From: Streptosporangiaceae bacterium
GTDB lineage: Bacteria > Actinomycetota > Actinomycetes > Streptosporangiales > Streptosporangiaceae
Direction of reading: 5' to 3'
DNA length: 64,000 nt
Assembly (NCBI GenBank): GCA_030041275.1
Contig: JASHOE010000344.1
Location: forward strand, 25,927-89,926
The notes under the pieces are model-generated. The model was given only the letters and a program-made list of their open reading frames with translations, searched no databases and was not told where the DNA came from. The position numbers and the translations under genes were made by a program. Shown piece by piece: positions 53,329 to 63,213 of this stretch (the first letter of the stretch is position 1; every line of letters begins with the position of its first letter).

Positions 53329-54810
53329 ATGCCGTACCGGGTTGTGATCATCGGCGCAGGCTTCGGCGGGATCGGAATGGCGATTGCGCTCAAGCAAGCC
53401 GGAATTGATGACTTCGTCATCGTGGACCGTGCCGGTGACCTCGGCGGTATCTGGCGCGACAACACCTATCCCGGCCTGACCTGCGATATCCCGTCGCAGC
53501 TCTACTCCTTCTCGTTCCGGCCGTGGGGCTGGAGCCGGCGTTACCCTGCCCGGGCCGAGATCCTCGCCTACCTGCACGCCCTGGTGGCCGAGCATGACCT
53601 CGGCCGGCATCTCCGCTTCGGGTCTGCCGTCGCGACTGCCACTTTCGACGAGCGCGCCGCGCGCTGGCAGCTGACCCTCGAGGACGGCAGCGAGCTGCAG
53701 GCAAGCACGGTAGTCAGCGCCGTGGGCCAGCTTGGCAGGCCTGCTCTGCCCGACATCGCCGGACGCGACGAGTTCGCCGGACCGTCGTGGCACTCCGGCC
53801 GGTGGAATCACGACGTGAGTCTGGCTGGCAGGCGGGTGGCCGTCATCGGAACCGGGGCCAGCGCGATCCAGTTCGTGCCAGAGATCGCCAAGGTTGCGGC
53901 GCACGTTGACGTCTACCAGCGCAGCGCCCCCTACGTTCTGACGAAGCCCGACCGGCCGTACCGGGCCGCCGAAGTCGCCCTCTTCAACCGGGTGCCGACG
54001 GTCCGCAAGGCCGACCGGCTGCGGATCTTCCTCTATGGCGAGCTGCTGACCAGCGGATTTGTCCTCTCGCCCAAGCTGCTCGCCGGGCCGATGCAGATCT
54101 GGCGTCGGCAGCTCAACGCGCAGATCGCCGATCCGAAGCTGCGCGCACAGTGCACCCCGGACTACGTGATGGGCTGCAAGCGCGTGGTTTTCTCGGGCGA
54201 CTGGTACCCGACGCTGAGCCGGCCGCACGTCGAGCTCGTCACCGACCGGATCGACCGCATCGCGCCTGACGGTGTGGTCACCGTCGACGGCACCACTCGG
54301 CCAGCGGACGTGATCATCTATGGCACGGGATTCCAGGCGAGCGATTTCCTCGTGCCGATGCGCGTGACCGGCCTGGACGGCTGGCGGCTCGAGGACTCCT
54401 GGCGAGACGGTCCGCAGGCTTACCTCGGCATCACCGTCACCGGGTTTCCGAACTTCTTCCTGCTCTACGGGCCGAACACCAACCTGGGCGGGAACTCAAT
54501 CCTGTACATGCTCGAGGGCCAGATCGGCTACGTGCTTGGCGCTATTCAGGCGCTCGACGCCGGCGGCCTGGCCTGGCTGGACGTACGCCCAGACGTGCAG
54601 GATCAGTTCAACGCCTGGGTTCAGTCGGCCAGCCGCACGTCGGTATGGGAAACCGGCTGTCACAGCTGGTACACCACCGCCAACGGCCGGAATACCAACA
54701 ACTGGCCCGACCACACCTTCCTCTACCGGTACCGGGTTCGGCGCTTTGACCTCGCCGCGTACCGGGTGATGCCCACGCGGTCGGCCGCGGCCGACCCCAC
54801 CGCCGCATGA
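53329..54810 (+). CDS. Flavin-containing (Baeyer-Villiger type) monooxygenase
   Basis: [59 protein letters not shown]. Confidence 0.93.
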   Translation: MPYRVVIIGAGFGGIGMAIALKQAGIDDFVIVDRAGDLGGIWRDNTYPGLTCDIPSQLYSFSFRPWGWSRRYPARAEILAYLHALVAEHDLGRHLRFGSAVATATFDERAARWQLTLEDGSELQASTVVSAVGQLGRPALPDIAGRDEFAGPSWHSGRWNHDVSLAGRRVAVIGTGASAIQFVPEIAKVAAHVDVYQRSAPYVLTKPDRPYRAAEVALFNRVPTVRKADRLRIFLYGELLTSGFVLSPKLLAGPMQIWRRQLNAQIADPKLRAQCTPDYVMGCKRVVFSGDWYPTLSRPHVELVTDRIDRIAPDGVVTVDGTTRPADVIIYGTGFQASDFLVPMRVTGLDGWRLEDSWRDGPQAYLGITVTGFPNFFLLYGPNTNLGGNSILYMLEGQIGYVLGAIQALDAGGLAWLDVRPDVQDQFNAWVQSASRTSVWETGCHSWYTTANGRNTNNWPDHTFLYRYRVRRFDLAAYRVMPTRSAAADPTAA

Positions 54811-55733
54811 CCAGCCGCCGCGGCCAGCGGGGCCCACGGGTGACGCCGGCGATCCTGCGGGCCGGGGTGCGGGTCATAGGCAGGCGGTGCCTCAACCCGG
54901 CGTTGCCGTGGCCGGTGCAGCGCAGCAGGCTTGACCGACTTACCGGGGCAGCCGTGCTACCGCGTGGCACTGCGGTGGCCGAGCAGACCATTGGCGGCGT
55001 CCGCGCCGAGGTGGTGTCCGGCCGCGCCGCCGACAGCAGTCGCACCGTGGTCCACTTCCACGGCGGCGGCTACTGTGTCGGCTCGGCTGGGATGCTCCGG
55101 GCATGGGCGGCTCACCTGAGCGCCAAGGCGGGCTGCCGGGTCGTGCTGCCCGAATACCGGCTGGCGCCCGAGCATCCCCATCCGGCCGCTATCGATGACG
55201 CCCGCGCCGTGCTGGCGGCGCTCCTCGGCGCCGCCAAACCGGACTCTCTGGTGGTATCAGGAGACTCCGCCGGCGGCGGCCTCGCGCTCGCTGCCCTGCT
55301 CTCCCGCCGGGACGAGGGCGCGGAGCTGCCGGCCGGCTGCATCCTGCTGTCCCCGTGGCTCGACCTCACTCGCGACCAGCGCGCGGTGCCCGACCTGGAG
55401 CGCCGGGATGTCCTGCTCACTCCGGCCTGGCTCGACGCGTGTGCCCGCGCCTACGCGGACCCGCAGGCCTGGTCAGACGTCCTCGTATCGCCGTTGTATG
55501 CCGCCCACGTCGGGCTACCGCCGCTGCTGATCCAGGCCGGGACCGACGAGCTGCTCGCCCCGGACGCCGAGTCGCTGGCCTCGAGCGCCGCGGCGGCTGG
55601 CGTTAACGTGACCTACACCAGGTGGCCACGCATGTGGCACGACTTCCCGCTGCAAGCCGGCTTGCTCGCCGCCGCTGACAGCGCGGTGGCGCAGGCGGCC
55701 TGGTTCGTCCGCCAGGTGACCGCCAGTTCGTAG
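54807..55733 (+). CDS. HSL-family alpha/beta hydrolase
   Basis: [48 protein letters not shown] overlap with monooxygenase. Confidence 0.92.
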   Translation: MTSRRGQRGPRVTPAILRAGVRVIGRRCLNPALPWPVQRSRLDRLTGAAVLPRGTAVAEQTIGGVRAEVVSGRAADSSRTVVHFHGGGYCVGSAGMLRAWAAHLSAKAGCRVVLPEYRLAPEHPHPAAIDDARAVLAALLGAAKPDSLVVSGDSAGGGLALAALLSRRDEGAELPAGCILLSPWLDLTRDQRAVPDLERRDVLLTPAWLDACARAYADPQAWSDVLVSPLYAAHVGLPPLLIQAGTDELLAPDAESLASSAAAAGVNVTYTRWPRMWHDFPLQAGLLAAADSAVAQAAWFVRQVTASS

Positions 55734-55837
55734 CCGGCGAGCCGGACCTGCTGATGGCTCGCGTCAGCGGCCTTGCCGCTTGGGTCAGGGAACGGGCACG
55801 TCAGGGGTGACTCAGCTGCGCAAGGGGGCGGCCAATC

Positions 55838-56640
55838 ATGGCCAGTCGCGAGCGGCGCATCAAGGCGCCGGAATGGTCCGCGCTGCGCCAGCTCACCACG
55901 GGCGACCGGCGTGGACTAGGCGCGGCCGCGGTCAGCAAGCGGACCCGCGAGCTCAGGTCGCGCACCCCCCTCGCCGACAAGGTGGTCAAGTCGGTGTGCC
56001 CCTACTGCGCCGTGGGCTGCGGACAGAACGTGTACGTCAAGGACGGCCGCGTCACCCAGATCGAGGGCGATCCCGACTCGCCGATCAGCCGCGGGCGGCT
56101 TTGCCCGAAGGGCTCGGCGAGCCTGCAGCTCACCACCGGCCAGGCGCGCCAGTACAAGGTCAGGTGCCGGCGGCCGGGCGGCACCGACTGGGAAGACCTC
56201 GAGCTCGACACCGCCCTGGAGATGATTGCCGACCGGGTCATCTCCGCGCGCCGCAAGGGCTGGCAGTGGGAGCAGGACGGCAGGCGCACCCGGCGCACCG
56301 CGAGCTGCCCTATCTGTTCGCCGGGTCGGCCGCCACGGCGGCGGGTGGCCTCGGCATGCTGGCAACCCGGCCGCCGTCCGCGACCGAAGCCGCGCGGTTT
56401 GCTGTCGTTGGGGCCGCGACAGAGCTGGCCGCCAAGAGCTTGCTCATGCAGCGCCTTGGTGCCCGGGGGCGCCATATCAGTCGGGGCGGGCCGGCCGCAT
56501 CAGTCGGGGCGGGCCGGCCGCCTGATCCAGGCCAGCGGGCTGCTGACCGCTGGGGGCTGGCCGGAGCCGCGCTGGCTGGCCAGGGCGGAGGCGGCCAAGC
56601 TGGACGGCTCCGACGGCATGCCTGGCGTTCCCACTCGAGG
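55838..56640 (+). pseudogene. Formate dehydrogenase alpha-subunit N-terminus fused out of frame to NrfD-like fragment
   Basis: VKSVCPYCAVGCGQNVYVKDGRVTQIEGDPDSPISRGRLCPKGSASLQLTTG...GRRTRRT then other frame ELPYLFAGSAATAAGGLGMLAT...FAVVGAATELAAKSLLMQRLG. Confidence 0.75.
56476..56521. repeat. 23-bp tandem duplication ATCAGTCGGGGCGGGCCGGCCGC x2
   Basis: 56476-56498 and 56499-56521 identical. Confidence 0.9.
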
Positions 56641-56678
56641 CTGATCGCGCGCACTGTCCGCACCGGCGAGCGAGCAGG

Positions 56679-57476
56679 TCACTCAGCTCCGTCGCGCAGC
56701 ATGAGCAGCCGGCCGGCAGCGTCGCGACCCTCGATCTTGTCCAGGTCGACGACGATGGCGACTCCTCGGCGCCGGAAGTCCGTCTGCTGCTCGCGCGGGT
56801 GAGAATTCTCGAAGATCGTCGCGCGGGCGGCTGCCTCGGCGACCACGCGCGCCCGGCCGTAAAACGTATAGGACGTGCGCCGGCCAGGGTCGTGGTAGAA
56901 GAGCGTGACCTTCGGCCGGGCGGCGATGTTCCTCGGCAGGCCGCCCTCAGGGTCGCGCGCCCACAACGCGATCTGGTCGTCGGCGTACGCCTGGATCGTG
57001 CCGCGGAACGACACATGGATCTGCTCCTGGCCGTCGAGGTAGGCGATGAGCATGGGCGTCTGGTTGTCGAGCGCACCGTTGACCGCCGCCACGATCTCTT
57101 GGGTGAGCCGGAGCGGGCGCGGCGCCAGCGCCCGCGGCGGAAACGTCTGCTGCTCGACTCGGATGATCTTGTCGTCGGCAAACTCGAAGACGAATTCCAG
57201 GCCGCCGAACGGCGCGGTGTCGGCCAGGGTGGCAGTGACCATGATCCGGTCGCCGTCGGCCGTCGGCGGCGACCACCGCGCGCCGCTGGCTACGAGCGCG
57301 GCAGTCCGGGGCTCGCGCAGCAGCGCGACTGCGGCCGCCCGGTCGCGAGCCTGCCCAAAGTTCGTCTGGATGGTGACGTGGTCGACAAAGAACCCGCCGA
57401 TCGCCTGCGCGGCGCTGTCGTCTTCGGCGCCGAGGGCAGCCACGTACGCCTGGACAGCCGCGAAGCGGTCGGTCAT
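56679..57476 (-). CDS. NTF2-like plus PNPOx-like (flavin-binding) two-domain protein
   Basis: N-terminal NTF2-like (FAAVQAYVAALGAEDDSAAQAIGGFFVDHVTIQTNFGQA), C-terminal PNPOx-like (MLIAYLDGQEQIHVSFRGTIQAYADDQIALWARDPEGGLPRNIAARPKVTLFYHDP). Confidence 0.75.
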   Translation of the reverse strand: MTDRFAAVQAYVAALGAEDDSAAQAIGGFFVDHVTIQTNFGQARDRAAAVALLREPRTAALVASGARWSPPTADGDRIMVTATLADTAPFGGLEFVFEFADDKIIRVEQQTFPPRALAPRPLRLTQEIVAAVNGALDNQTPMLIAYLDGQEQIHVSFRGTIQAYADDQIALWARDPEGGLPRNIAARPKVTLFYHDPGRRTSYTFYGRARVVAEAAARATIFENSHPREQQTDFRRRGVAIVVDLDKIEGRDAAGRLLMLRDGAE

Positions 57477-57479
57477 GAG

Positions 57480-58430
57480 TCAGAACTCCAGGATGAGCCG
57501 GCCCCTGGTACCGCCAGCCTCGAGGGTGCGGTGCGCGTCGGCGGCTCGCTCGGCAGGGAGCGTCCGCGCGACGCGGAGCGTCACCACGCCGTCCTCGGCT
57601 TGCTGCCGCAGGCCGTCAAGCTTGGCGTGCTCGCGTGCGTAGTTGCGTACGGACACCGGGTGGAAGGTGATACCGCGCTCGGCGCCACCAGTGAAGCCGC
57701 GCACCGTCGCCATGCCGCCGCCGTCTCGCACTGCAGGGATAGCCAGCTCGTTGAGCAGAGCCGCATCGATCAGGCCGTCGACTCCGTCCGGCGCCACCTC
57801 GCGCACGCGCTCGGCGAAATCGGAGCCGCGGGGCACGACCACATCGGCACCAAGCTTCTTGACGAGTTCCTCGTCTTGCGGCGCCGCGTCGGCGATCACC
57901 CGCAGTCCCTCGGCCTTGCCCAGCTGCACCGCGTAGCCGCCAACCGCGCCGGCAGCACCGGTGACGGCGAGCGTCTGGCCTGGCACCAGGCCGAGCAGGT
58001 CGAGCGCCTGGCGGGTGGTGAGGCCGTTCATCGGCAGCGTGGCGGCCTCGGCGTCACTGGCCCCGGCGGGCACCTTGGTCACCGATTCGGCCGGGACGAC
58101 AAGTAGCTCCGAGTACGCGCCGTGCGAGCCGTGCGGTACGACGATCGCCATGACGTGGTCACCGATCTGCAGGTCGGTCGACACGTCCGGGCCAATCTGG
58201 TCGAGCTGGCCAGCGGCGTCCATGCCCGGTACATACGGCGGCGGAATGTCCTTGAGCTGGCTCGCGCGGGCACCGCCGCGCAATCCTGTGTCGGTCGGGT
58301 TGACCGCGGCGGCGTACACTCGGATGCGCAGCTCGCCCGACGCGGCCTGGGGCTCGGGCAGCTCCACGATGCGCAGAACGTCGGGCTCGCCAAACTCCGT
58401 CATTCCCACAGCTCTCATGGCAACCGTCAA
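57480..58430 (-). CDS. NADP-dependent quinone oxidoreductase-like MDR
   Basis: MRAVGMTEFGEPDVLRIVELPEPQAASGELRIRVYAAAVNPTD, VTGAAGAVGGYAVQLGKAEG. Confidence 0.92.
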   Translation of the reverse strand: MTVAMRAVGMTEFGEPDVLRIVELPEPQAASGELRIRVYAAAVNPTDTGLRGGARASQLKDIPPPYVPGMDAAGQLDQIGPDVSTDLQIGDHVMAIVVPHGSHGAYSELLVVPAESVTKVPAGASDAEAATLPMNGLTTRQALDLLGLVPGQTLAVTGAAGAVGGYAVQLGKAEGLRVIADAAPQDEELVKKLGADVVVPRGSDFAERVREVAPDGVDGLIDAALLNELAIPAVRDGGGMATVRGFTGGAERGITFHPVSVRNYAREHAKLDGLRQQAEDGVVTLRVARTLPAERAADAHRTLEAGGTRGRLILEF

Positions 58431-58469
58431 CCGCCGCTCGCTACACGTATTCCCGTTGCCGCGACAGAA

Positions 58470-59279
58470 TCAGGAAACGCGCGCCGGCGGTCGTTGTAGC
58501 GCATACAGCAAGCTGTCGTAGCGGAGGTCCGGCCCGCGCGGCGGCCGGTCCTGTTGTGCCGCGACAGCAGCGGCCACCGCGGCGCCGAGTGCCCGACGGT
58601 AGAGCGCGGACCCGGTGCTGACCCTCGCAACGCCCGCGTCGCCTAGCTGGGCCAGCGTCGTGCCCGGCTGCCAGAGCACGTTCAGCGGCAGCGCGATGCG
58701 CCCCGTCAGCGCCGCGATATCTGACAGGTCGGCGAGCGCGGGCGCGAACGCACCGGAAGCCCCGGCATCCCGGTAGGCCAGCAACCGCGCGCTCGCCGCC
58801 TCGAGCCGGCCCGGCGGCGGGCCCACCTGCAACCAGAAGATGTCGGTGCGCGCGTTGACGAACAGGCCGGGCGCGGCCGCAACGACGGCCTTGATGATGG
58901 CGGCCTGGTCCGGTGCCGGCCGCAGCTCGCCACCGGCGCGGGCATCCTCGAGGTTGACCCCGGCCGCCCCCAGCTCCGCCAGCTCGGCGGCGAGGTTCGC
59001 GACCTCGCCAGGGTCGTCGCTATAACCGCCCTCGATGTCGACCGTGACCGGCACGGAGAGCCGCGGCAGGATCGCGCGCGCCAGGGACATCGTCGGCGCG
59101 CGCCCGGTGCCTGCGCCGTCGACCTCTCCCGCGGCCGCCGTCACGCCCAAGCTCGTCGTCCCGACCGCGGGAAACCCCGCGTCCGCGAGCAGCAACGCGG
59201 AACAAACGTCCCACGCATTAGGGAGCAGGAACGGGCTTCCCGGCCGGTGCAGCGCCGCGAACTCCCACGGCCCGTTCAC
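58470..59279 (-). CDS. Isocitrate lyase/PEP mutase family protein
   Basis: LPNAWDVCSALLLADAGFPAVGTTSLGVTAAAG, VDIEGGYSDDP, GVNLEDARAGG; GTG start overlaps P450-like stop. Confidence 0.9.
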   Translation of the reverse strand: MNGPWEFAALHRPGSPFLLPNAWDVCSALLLADAGFPAVGTTSLGVTAAAGEVDGAGTGRAPTMSLARAILPRLSVPVTVDIEGGYSDDPGEVANLAAELAELGAAGVNLEDARAGGELRPAPDQAAIIKAVVAAAPGLFVNARTDIFWLQVGPPPGRLEAASARLLAYRDAGASGAFAPALADLSDIAALTGRIALPLNVLWQPGTTLAQLGDAGVARVSTGSALYRRALGAAVAAAVAAQQDRPPRGPDLRYDSLLYALQRPPARVS

Positions 59280-60304
59280 CTGCGGCTCACCAGCACACGG
59301 CGCGCCAGCCGCAGATTCGGCCGCGGCTCGTAGTCGACCGGCTGGCCGGCGACCGGTCGCCAGCCGCCCGCGTCGAGGGCGGTGACCACTTCGCGGGCGA
59401 TCGCGCTCGCGAGCGGCCCGCCAGGACAGCCGTGCGGCCCGCTGCCGAATGTTGCCGGCGTCCCATTGCCGGGCTCGGCGGCGGCCATGAATATCCACAC
59501 GCTGGCCCCCCGCGGAATGGGGGCAGCGCCGATCGTTGTGTCCGCCGCGGCGGTCCGTCGCGTGCACTGCACGGGGGCCTGGCGGCGCAGCGCTGATTGA
59601 ACCCGGACAGCGGTCGGGAGGGACTCGTGCGCGGTCGACTCCAGGACCGACGCGCCTATGAGGGCTGCGGTCGCGTCCCTGGCCTGGAACAGGATGCTCG
59701 CCGAGGCGGCCAGTTCATCGCTGTCGGTCTGCGCGAGCGGTCGTAGCGTCTCGCAGAGCTCGCGCGCGGCCTGGTCAGCGACCGCCCGCGCGGTGACCCC
59801 CAACGCGATGGCGTCACAGAGCCGGCCGGTGATTTCCGCGGCGCGGACGGCGTCTGCGTCGATCAGACCCATCGCGCGCGCGAGCACCTCGGCTGGCAGC
59901 ATGCGCGCGAGCGGCATGATGTCGAAGGCGTCTGCAGCAGTGGTCTGGCCCAGGTAGCGCGCTGCGCGGTCCGCGGCCCAGGCTGCAACCTCAGCGACTG
60001 GTGGCAGCAGCCGCAGAGTGGCCCCGCGCCGTCGCCGATGTGCGTCGCCGTCGCTGAATCGCGCCATGGTGGCGATCAGGTCGGCAGCGGGGCCTGCCCC
60101 GGCAAGAGGCGGCACCACGCGCAGCGTCGGCGCGGCGAGCGCTGCGACGACGTCAGGCGGCGTGGACACAATCCACTGGCCGTCGTGTCGGGCGTGCGTG
60201 CCCAGTGACCGCAGCGCCTCGTGCCACCGAGCCGGGTCCGGACCGGTCGCCAGCTCGGAGATTGCGACGCCGTCGAGCTGGTTCGCGCTGGTCACGGTCG
60301 TCAT
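59276..60304 (-). CDS. Compact cytochrome P450-like protein
   Basis: 342 aa; FGSGPHGCPGGPLASAIARE heme loop; ExxR position reads SALR. Confidence 0.75.
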   Translation of the reverse strand: MTTVTSANQLDGVAISELATGPDPARWHEALRSLGTHARHDGQWIVSTPPDVVAALAAPTLRVVPPLAGAGPAADLIATMARFSDGDAHRRRRGATLRLLPPVAEVAAWAADRAARYLGQTTAADAFDIMPLARMLPAEVLARAMGLIDADAVRAAEITGRLCDAIALGVTARAVADQAARELCETLRPLAQTDSDELAASASILFQARDATAALIGASVLESTAHESLPTAVRVQSALRRQAPVQCTRRTAAADTTIGAAPIPRGASVWIFMAAAEPGNGTPATFGSGPHGCPGGPLASAIAREVVTALDAGGWRPVAGQPVDYEPRPNLRLARRVLVSRR

Positions 60305-60402
60305 GACCGGAAGAGTAGGCCGCGGTTAGTGCGGCGACCACCGAACTGTGCCCGGCCTAGGCTGGGGTGCACAAGCGTCGGAGCAGCTCTCAAGGAGGCA
60401 CC

Positions 60403-61113
60403 GTGATCCTCGCCCCGGAATCGGTGAGCAGGTTCGCCGGCCTGCTCGCCGACACCAGTCGCGCTGCCATCTGTATTGCGCTGCTGGATGGCCAAGCGTG
60501 GACGGCCAGCGAGCTGGCGACGTGCGCCGGAATCAGCCGTCCCACCGTCACCGAGCACCTGAATCAGCTGGTGGACGCGGGAGTGCTGGCCGAGGTACGC
60601 CAGGGCCGTCACCGGTACCTGAGGCTGGCCAGCGCTGAGATGGCCGAGCTGATCGAGCACGTCGCGAACGTGGCGGGTCGGCCCGCGGCCGCTCGGTCGC
60701 TGCGAACCGTGCGCGCCACCGAGGATCTCGCCTGGGCACGGACCTGCTATGACCACCTCGCCGGGGCACTCGGCGTGCGGCTGTTCGACGCCATGGTTGC
60801 GAGCGGTCTGCTCTGCGATGCGGGCGGGCTGACTGTCACCGCCGCCGGCCGGTCGTGGTTCGCCACCCTGGCCGGCCCCGAGGCGCTGCGTTCGAAGTCG
60901 CGGCCGCTGGTCCTCGCGTGCCTCGACTGGACCGAGCGCCGGACGCACCTTGCCGGGGCGCTCGGCGCGACGCTCTATCAGCAGCTGGTGACGCGCCGCT
61001 GGGTCCTGCCACGGCCGGGCAGCCGGTCCGTCCGGCTAACCCCTGACGGCGAGATAGCGCTGGGCGAGCTGATGGGAGTTCGGCTGACCGACTCGTTGGC
61101 GTCAGTCAGCTAG
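60403..61113 (+). CDS. ArsR family transcriptional regulator
   Basis: AAICIALLDGQAWTASELATCAGISRPTVTEHLNQLVDAGVLAEVRQGRHRYLRLA; AAGGAGG RBS before GTG. Confidence 0.92.
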   Translation: MILAPESVSRFAGLLADTSRAAICIALLDGQAWTASELATCAGISRPTVTEHLNQLVDAGVLAEVRQGRHRYLRLASAEMAELIEHVANVAGRPAAARSLRTVRATEDLAWARTCYDHLAGALGVRLFDAMVASGLLCDAGGLTVTAAGRSWFATLAGPEALRSKSRPLVLACLDWTERRTHLAGALGATLYQQLVTRRWVLPRPGSRSVRLTPDGEIALGELMGVRLTDSLASVS

Positions 61114-61943
61114 CTGTCTGCGGCCGCGGCGCGCGATCGCCGCCTCGCTGTACCGCTGGCGGGAGGCTTGCGCGCTGCAGGCTGACGCTTGTCCCTGGCG
61201 TAGAGGACTGTCGACTTGCCTTCGCCCGGGCTGCGGCGTTCTACGTCGAACAGCGTGGTCGCGGCCATGAGGTCGCTGAGCTTGGCGTAGCCGTAGGTGC
61301 GCGAGTCAAAGTCCGGGCTCTGGTTCGTGATGATCTGTCCGACAGAGGCCAGCGGCGCCCAGCCGTCGTCATCTGAGGCCGCCTCCACCGCGTTCCGCAG
61401 CCTGCTCACCAACGCGGTGTCCGCCTTGAGCTGGGTGCCGGAAGCGCGCGTGGCCCGCGCCAGCGGTTCGCCGGTGGGCTCGGTGGTGGTTTCGGCATAG
61501 GTCAGGTTCTCGACATAGGTGAACTTGTCGCAGGCGGCGACGAACGGCTTGGGTGTCTTGCGCTCACCGAAGCCATAGACGATGGGGCCCGACTCTCGGA
61601 TCCGAGCGGCCAGCCGAGTGAAGTCACTGTCGCTCGACACGATGCAGAAGCCATCGAACCGGCCGGAGTAGAGCAGGTCCATGGCGTCGATGACCATGGC
61701 AGCGTCCGTGGAGTTTTTGCCCCTGGTGTAGGCGAACTGCTGAATCGGCTGAATCGACTGGGCCAGCAGCTGGTCCTTCCAGCCGCGCAGGGAGCCGGTC
61801 GTCCAGTCCCCGTAAGCGCGCTTGACGTGTGCGGTGCCGTACTTGGCAATCTCGGCCAGGAGTGCGTCCACGATGGCCGGCTGGGCGTTGTCGGCGTCGA
61901 TCAGCACCGCGAGCCGGGCGGCGTTCTCCGCGGGGGCGGTCAT
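61110..61943 (-). CDS. NYN domain (PIN-like) protein with C-terminal OST-HTH/LOTUS-like region
   Basis: RLAVLIDADNAQPAIVDALLAEIAKYGTAHVKRAYGDWT...NSTDAAMVIDAMDLLYSGRFDGFCIVSSDSDFTRLAARIRESG. Confidence 0.92.
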   Translation of the reverse strand: MTAPAENAARLAVLIDADNAQPAIVDALLAEIAKYGTAHVKRAYGDWTTGSLRGWKDQLLAQSIQPIQQFAYTRGKNSTDAAMVIDAMDLLYSGRFDGFCIVSSDSDFTRLAARIRESGPIVYGFGERKTPKPFVAACDKFTYVENLTYAETTTEPTGEPLARATRASGTQLKADTALVSRLRNAVEAASDDDGWAPLASVGQIITNQSPDFDSRTYGYAKLSDLMAATTLFDVERRSPGEGKSTVLYARDKRQPAARKPPASGTARRRSRAAAADS

Positions 61944-62668
61944 GGCGCGCTCGGCCGGTAGCCGCCCACGATGACGTAGTCGAGCCGCTTCCACCAGACG
62001 TCGACGCCGTGAAAGCCTGCCGAACGTAGATAACCCAGCTGTAGGTCGAGCGGGCTGAGATAGCGCACGTGATTCTCGTACCTGGCTTGTTCCTGCGCGG
62101 TGCGATGCTGGCGCTTGCGGGCGGCGTCCGGGTTCTCCAGATCGGTTATTCGCGTCCACGCCGCGGTCACGACCGGATCCTCAGCGCGCACCGGGTCATA
62201 GTTGAGGTACCAGCCGCCCGGCCGCAGGTGGTCGAAGATCTCGCCGAACAGGCTTCGCTTGCGTACATCGGGCAGGTGATGGACACACAGCGAAGTCACG
62301 ACCGCATCGACGCGTGCCGGAATGGCGGCCGGCCACGCTGTGGCGTGGAGGTCGAACTCGACGTAGCTGTAGCGGCCGGCGAACGCGCTCAGCTCGGCTT
62401 GGCCCGCGCCCATCATTTCCGGCGAGAAGTCGGCGAGCATCGCCGTGCTGTGCGGATGCCGCTCGAGGATGGCACGCGACGCCGCGCCGGTGCCGGCGCC
62501 AAGGTCGAGAAACGTGACGTCGGCCTGCTCGCCAAAGGGCAGCAGCTCCGCCATGAGGCGCCACTGCGCGCCGTGCCTGCGCTCGTGCTGGGCGGCTTCG
62601 GCCGCCCAGGTCGCGACGATCTCGTCGGACTTCCAGATATCCGCATTCGTGTCTGGCTGCTGCTCCAC
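61940..62668 (-). CDS. Class I SAM-dependent methyltransferase
   Basis: VTFLDLGAGTGAASRAILERHPHSTAMLADFSPEMM; stop overlaps NYN gene start. Confidence 0.88.
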   Translation of the reverse strand: MEQQPDTNADIWKSDEIVATWAAEAAQHERRHGAQWRLMAELLPFGEQADVTFLDLGAGTGAASRAILERHPHSTAMLADFSPEMMGAGQAELSAFAGRYSYVEFDLHATAWPAAIPARVDAVVTSLCVHHLPDVRKRSLFGEIFDHLRPGGWYLNYDPVRAEDPVVTAAWTRITDLENPDAARKRQHRTAQEQARYENHVRYLSPLDLQLGYLRSAGFHGVDVWWKRLDYVIVGGYRPSAP

Positions 62669-62697
62669 CGCAGCAGACTACTGACTTGTCGCCGCCG

Positions 62698-63105
62698 TCA
62701 GCGACCGGTCGATGTCGTCGATCGTACGAGTCCGCGCGTTCTCGCGGCCCGCAGCTCAGCTGAGTCCGGGCGGGATCGGAAGCAGGTCCCGGATGGAACG
62801 AGGACGATGTCGTCCCGGCCAGAGAGCGGGACGACGAAACCGCTGGGTGCACGATTCGGCCGCGGGCAACGAACGCGGGGCTCCGCCCCGCGAGACGATG
62901 CCCCACAAGCCACCGCGAGCGACCGCGCGCAATACGCGCAGGGCTGACCGCTGACCAGGTCCGGCTCGCGGCCCGTGACGCAGTTGTACAGCACATCAAT
63001 GTCGCCGTGGCGCAGTACTCGGTAGGCGTCGAACGTCGCGCACTCGTGCAGGCGCACTTCGCAGCCGGGGTAAGGGTGCAGGAACGCCACTACGAGCCGG
63101 GCCAA
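62698..63105 (-). pseudogene. LysR substrate-binding-domain remnant with frameshifts
   Basis: HPYPGCEVRLHECATFDAYRVLRHGDIDVLYNCVTGREPDL then frame lost; another frame ends IRDLLPIPPGLS. Confidence 0.5.
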
Positions 63106-63213
63106 GCTGAGGTCAGCCGCCTCTGGCCGGACCGGGAAATGTCAGTGGCTCTCGCTACTATGCACGAAGAAGCTAGCTGACGTGCGTTGACCTCGCGAAA
63201 GGAAGTGGGGCTG

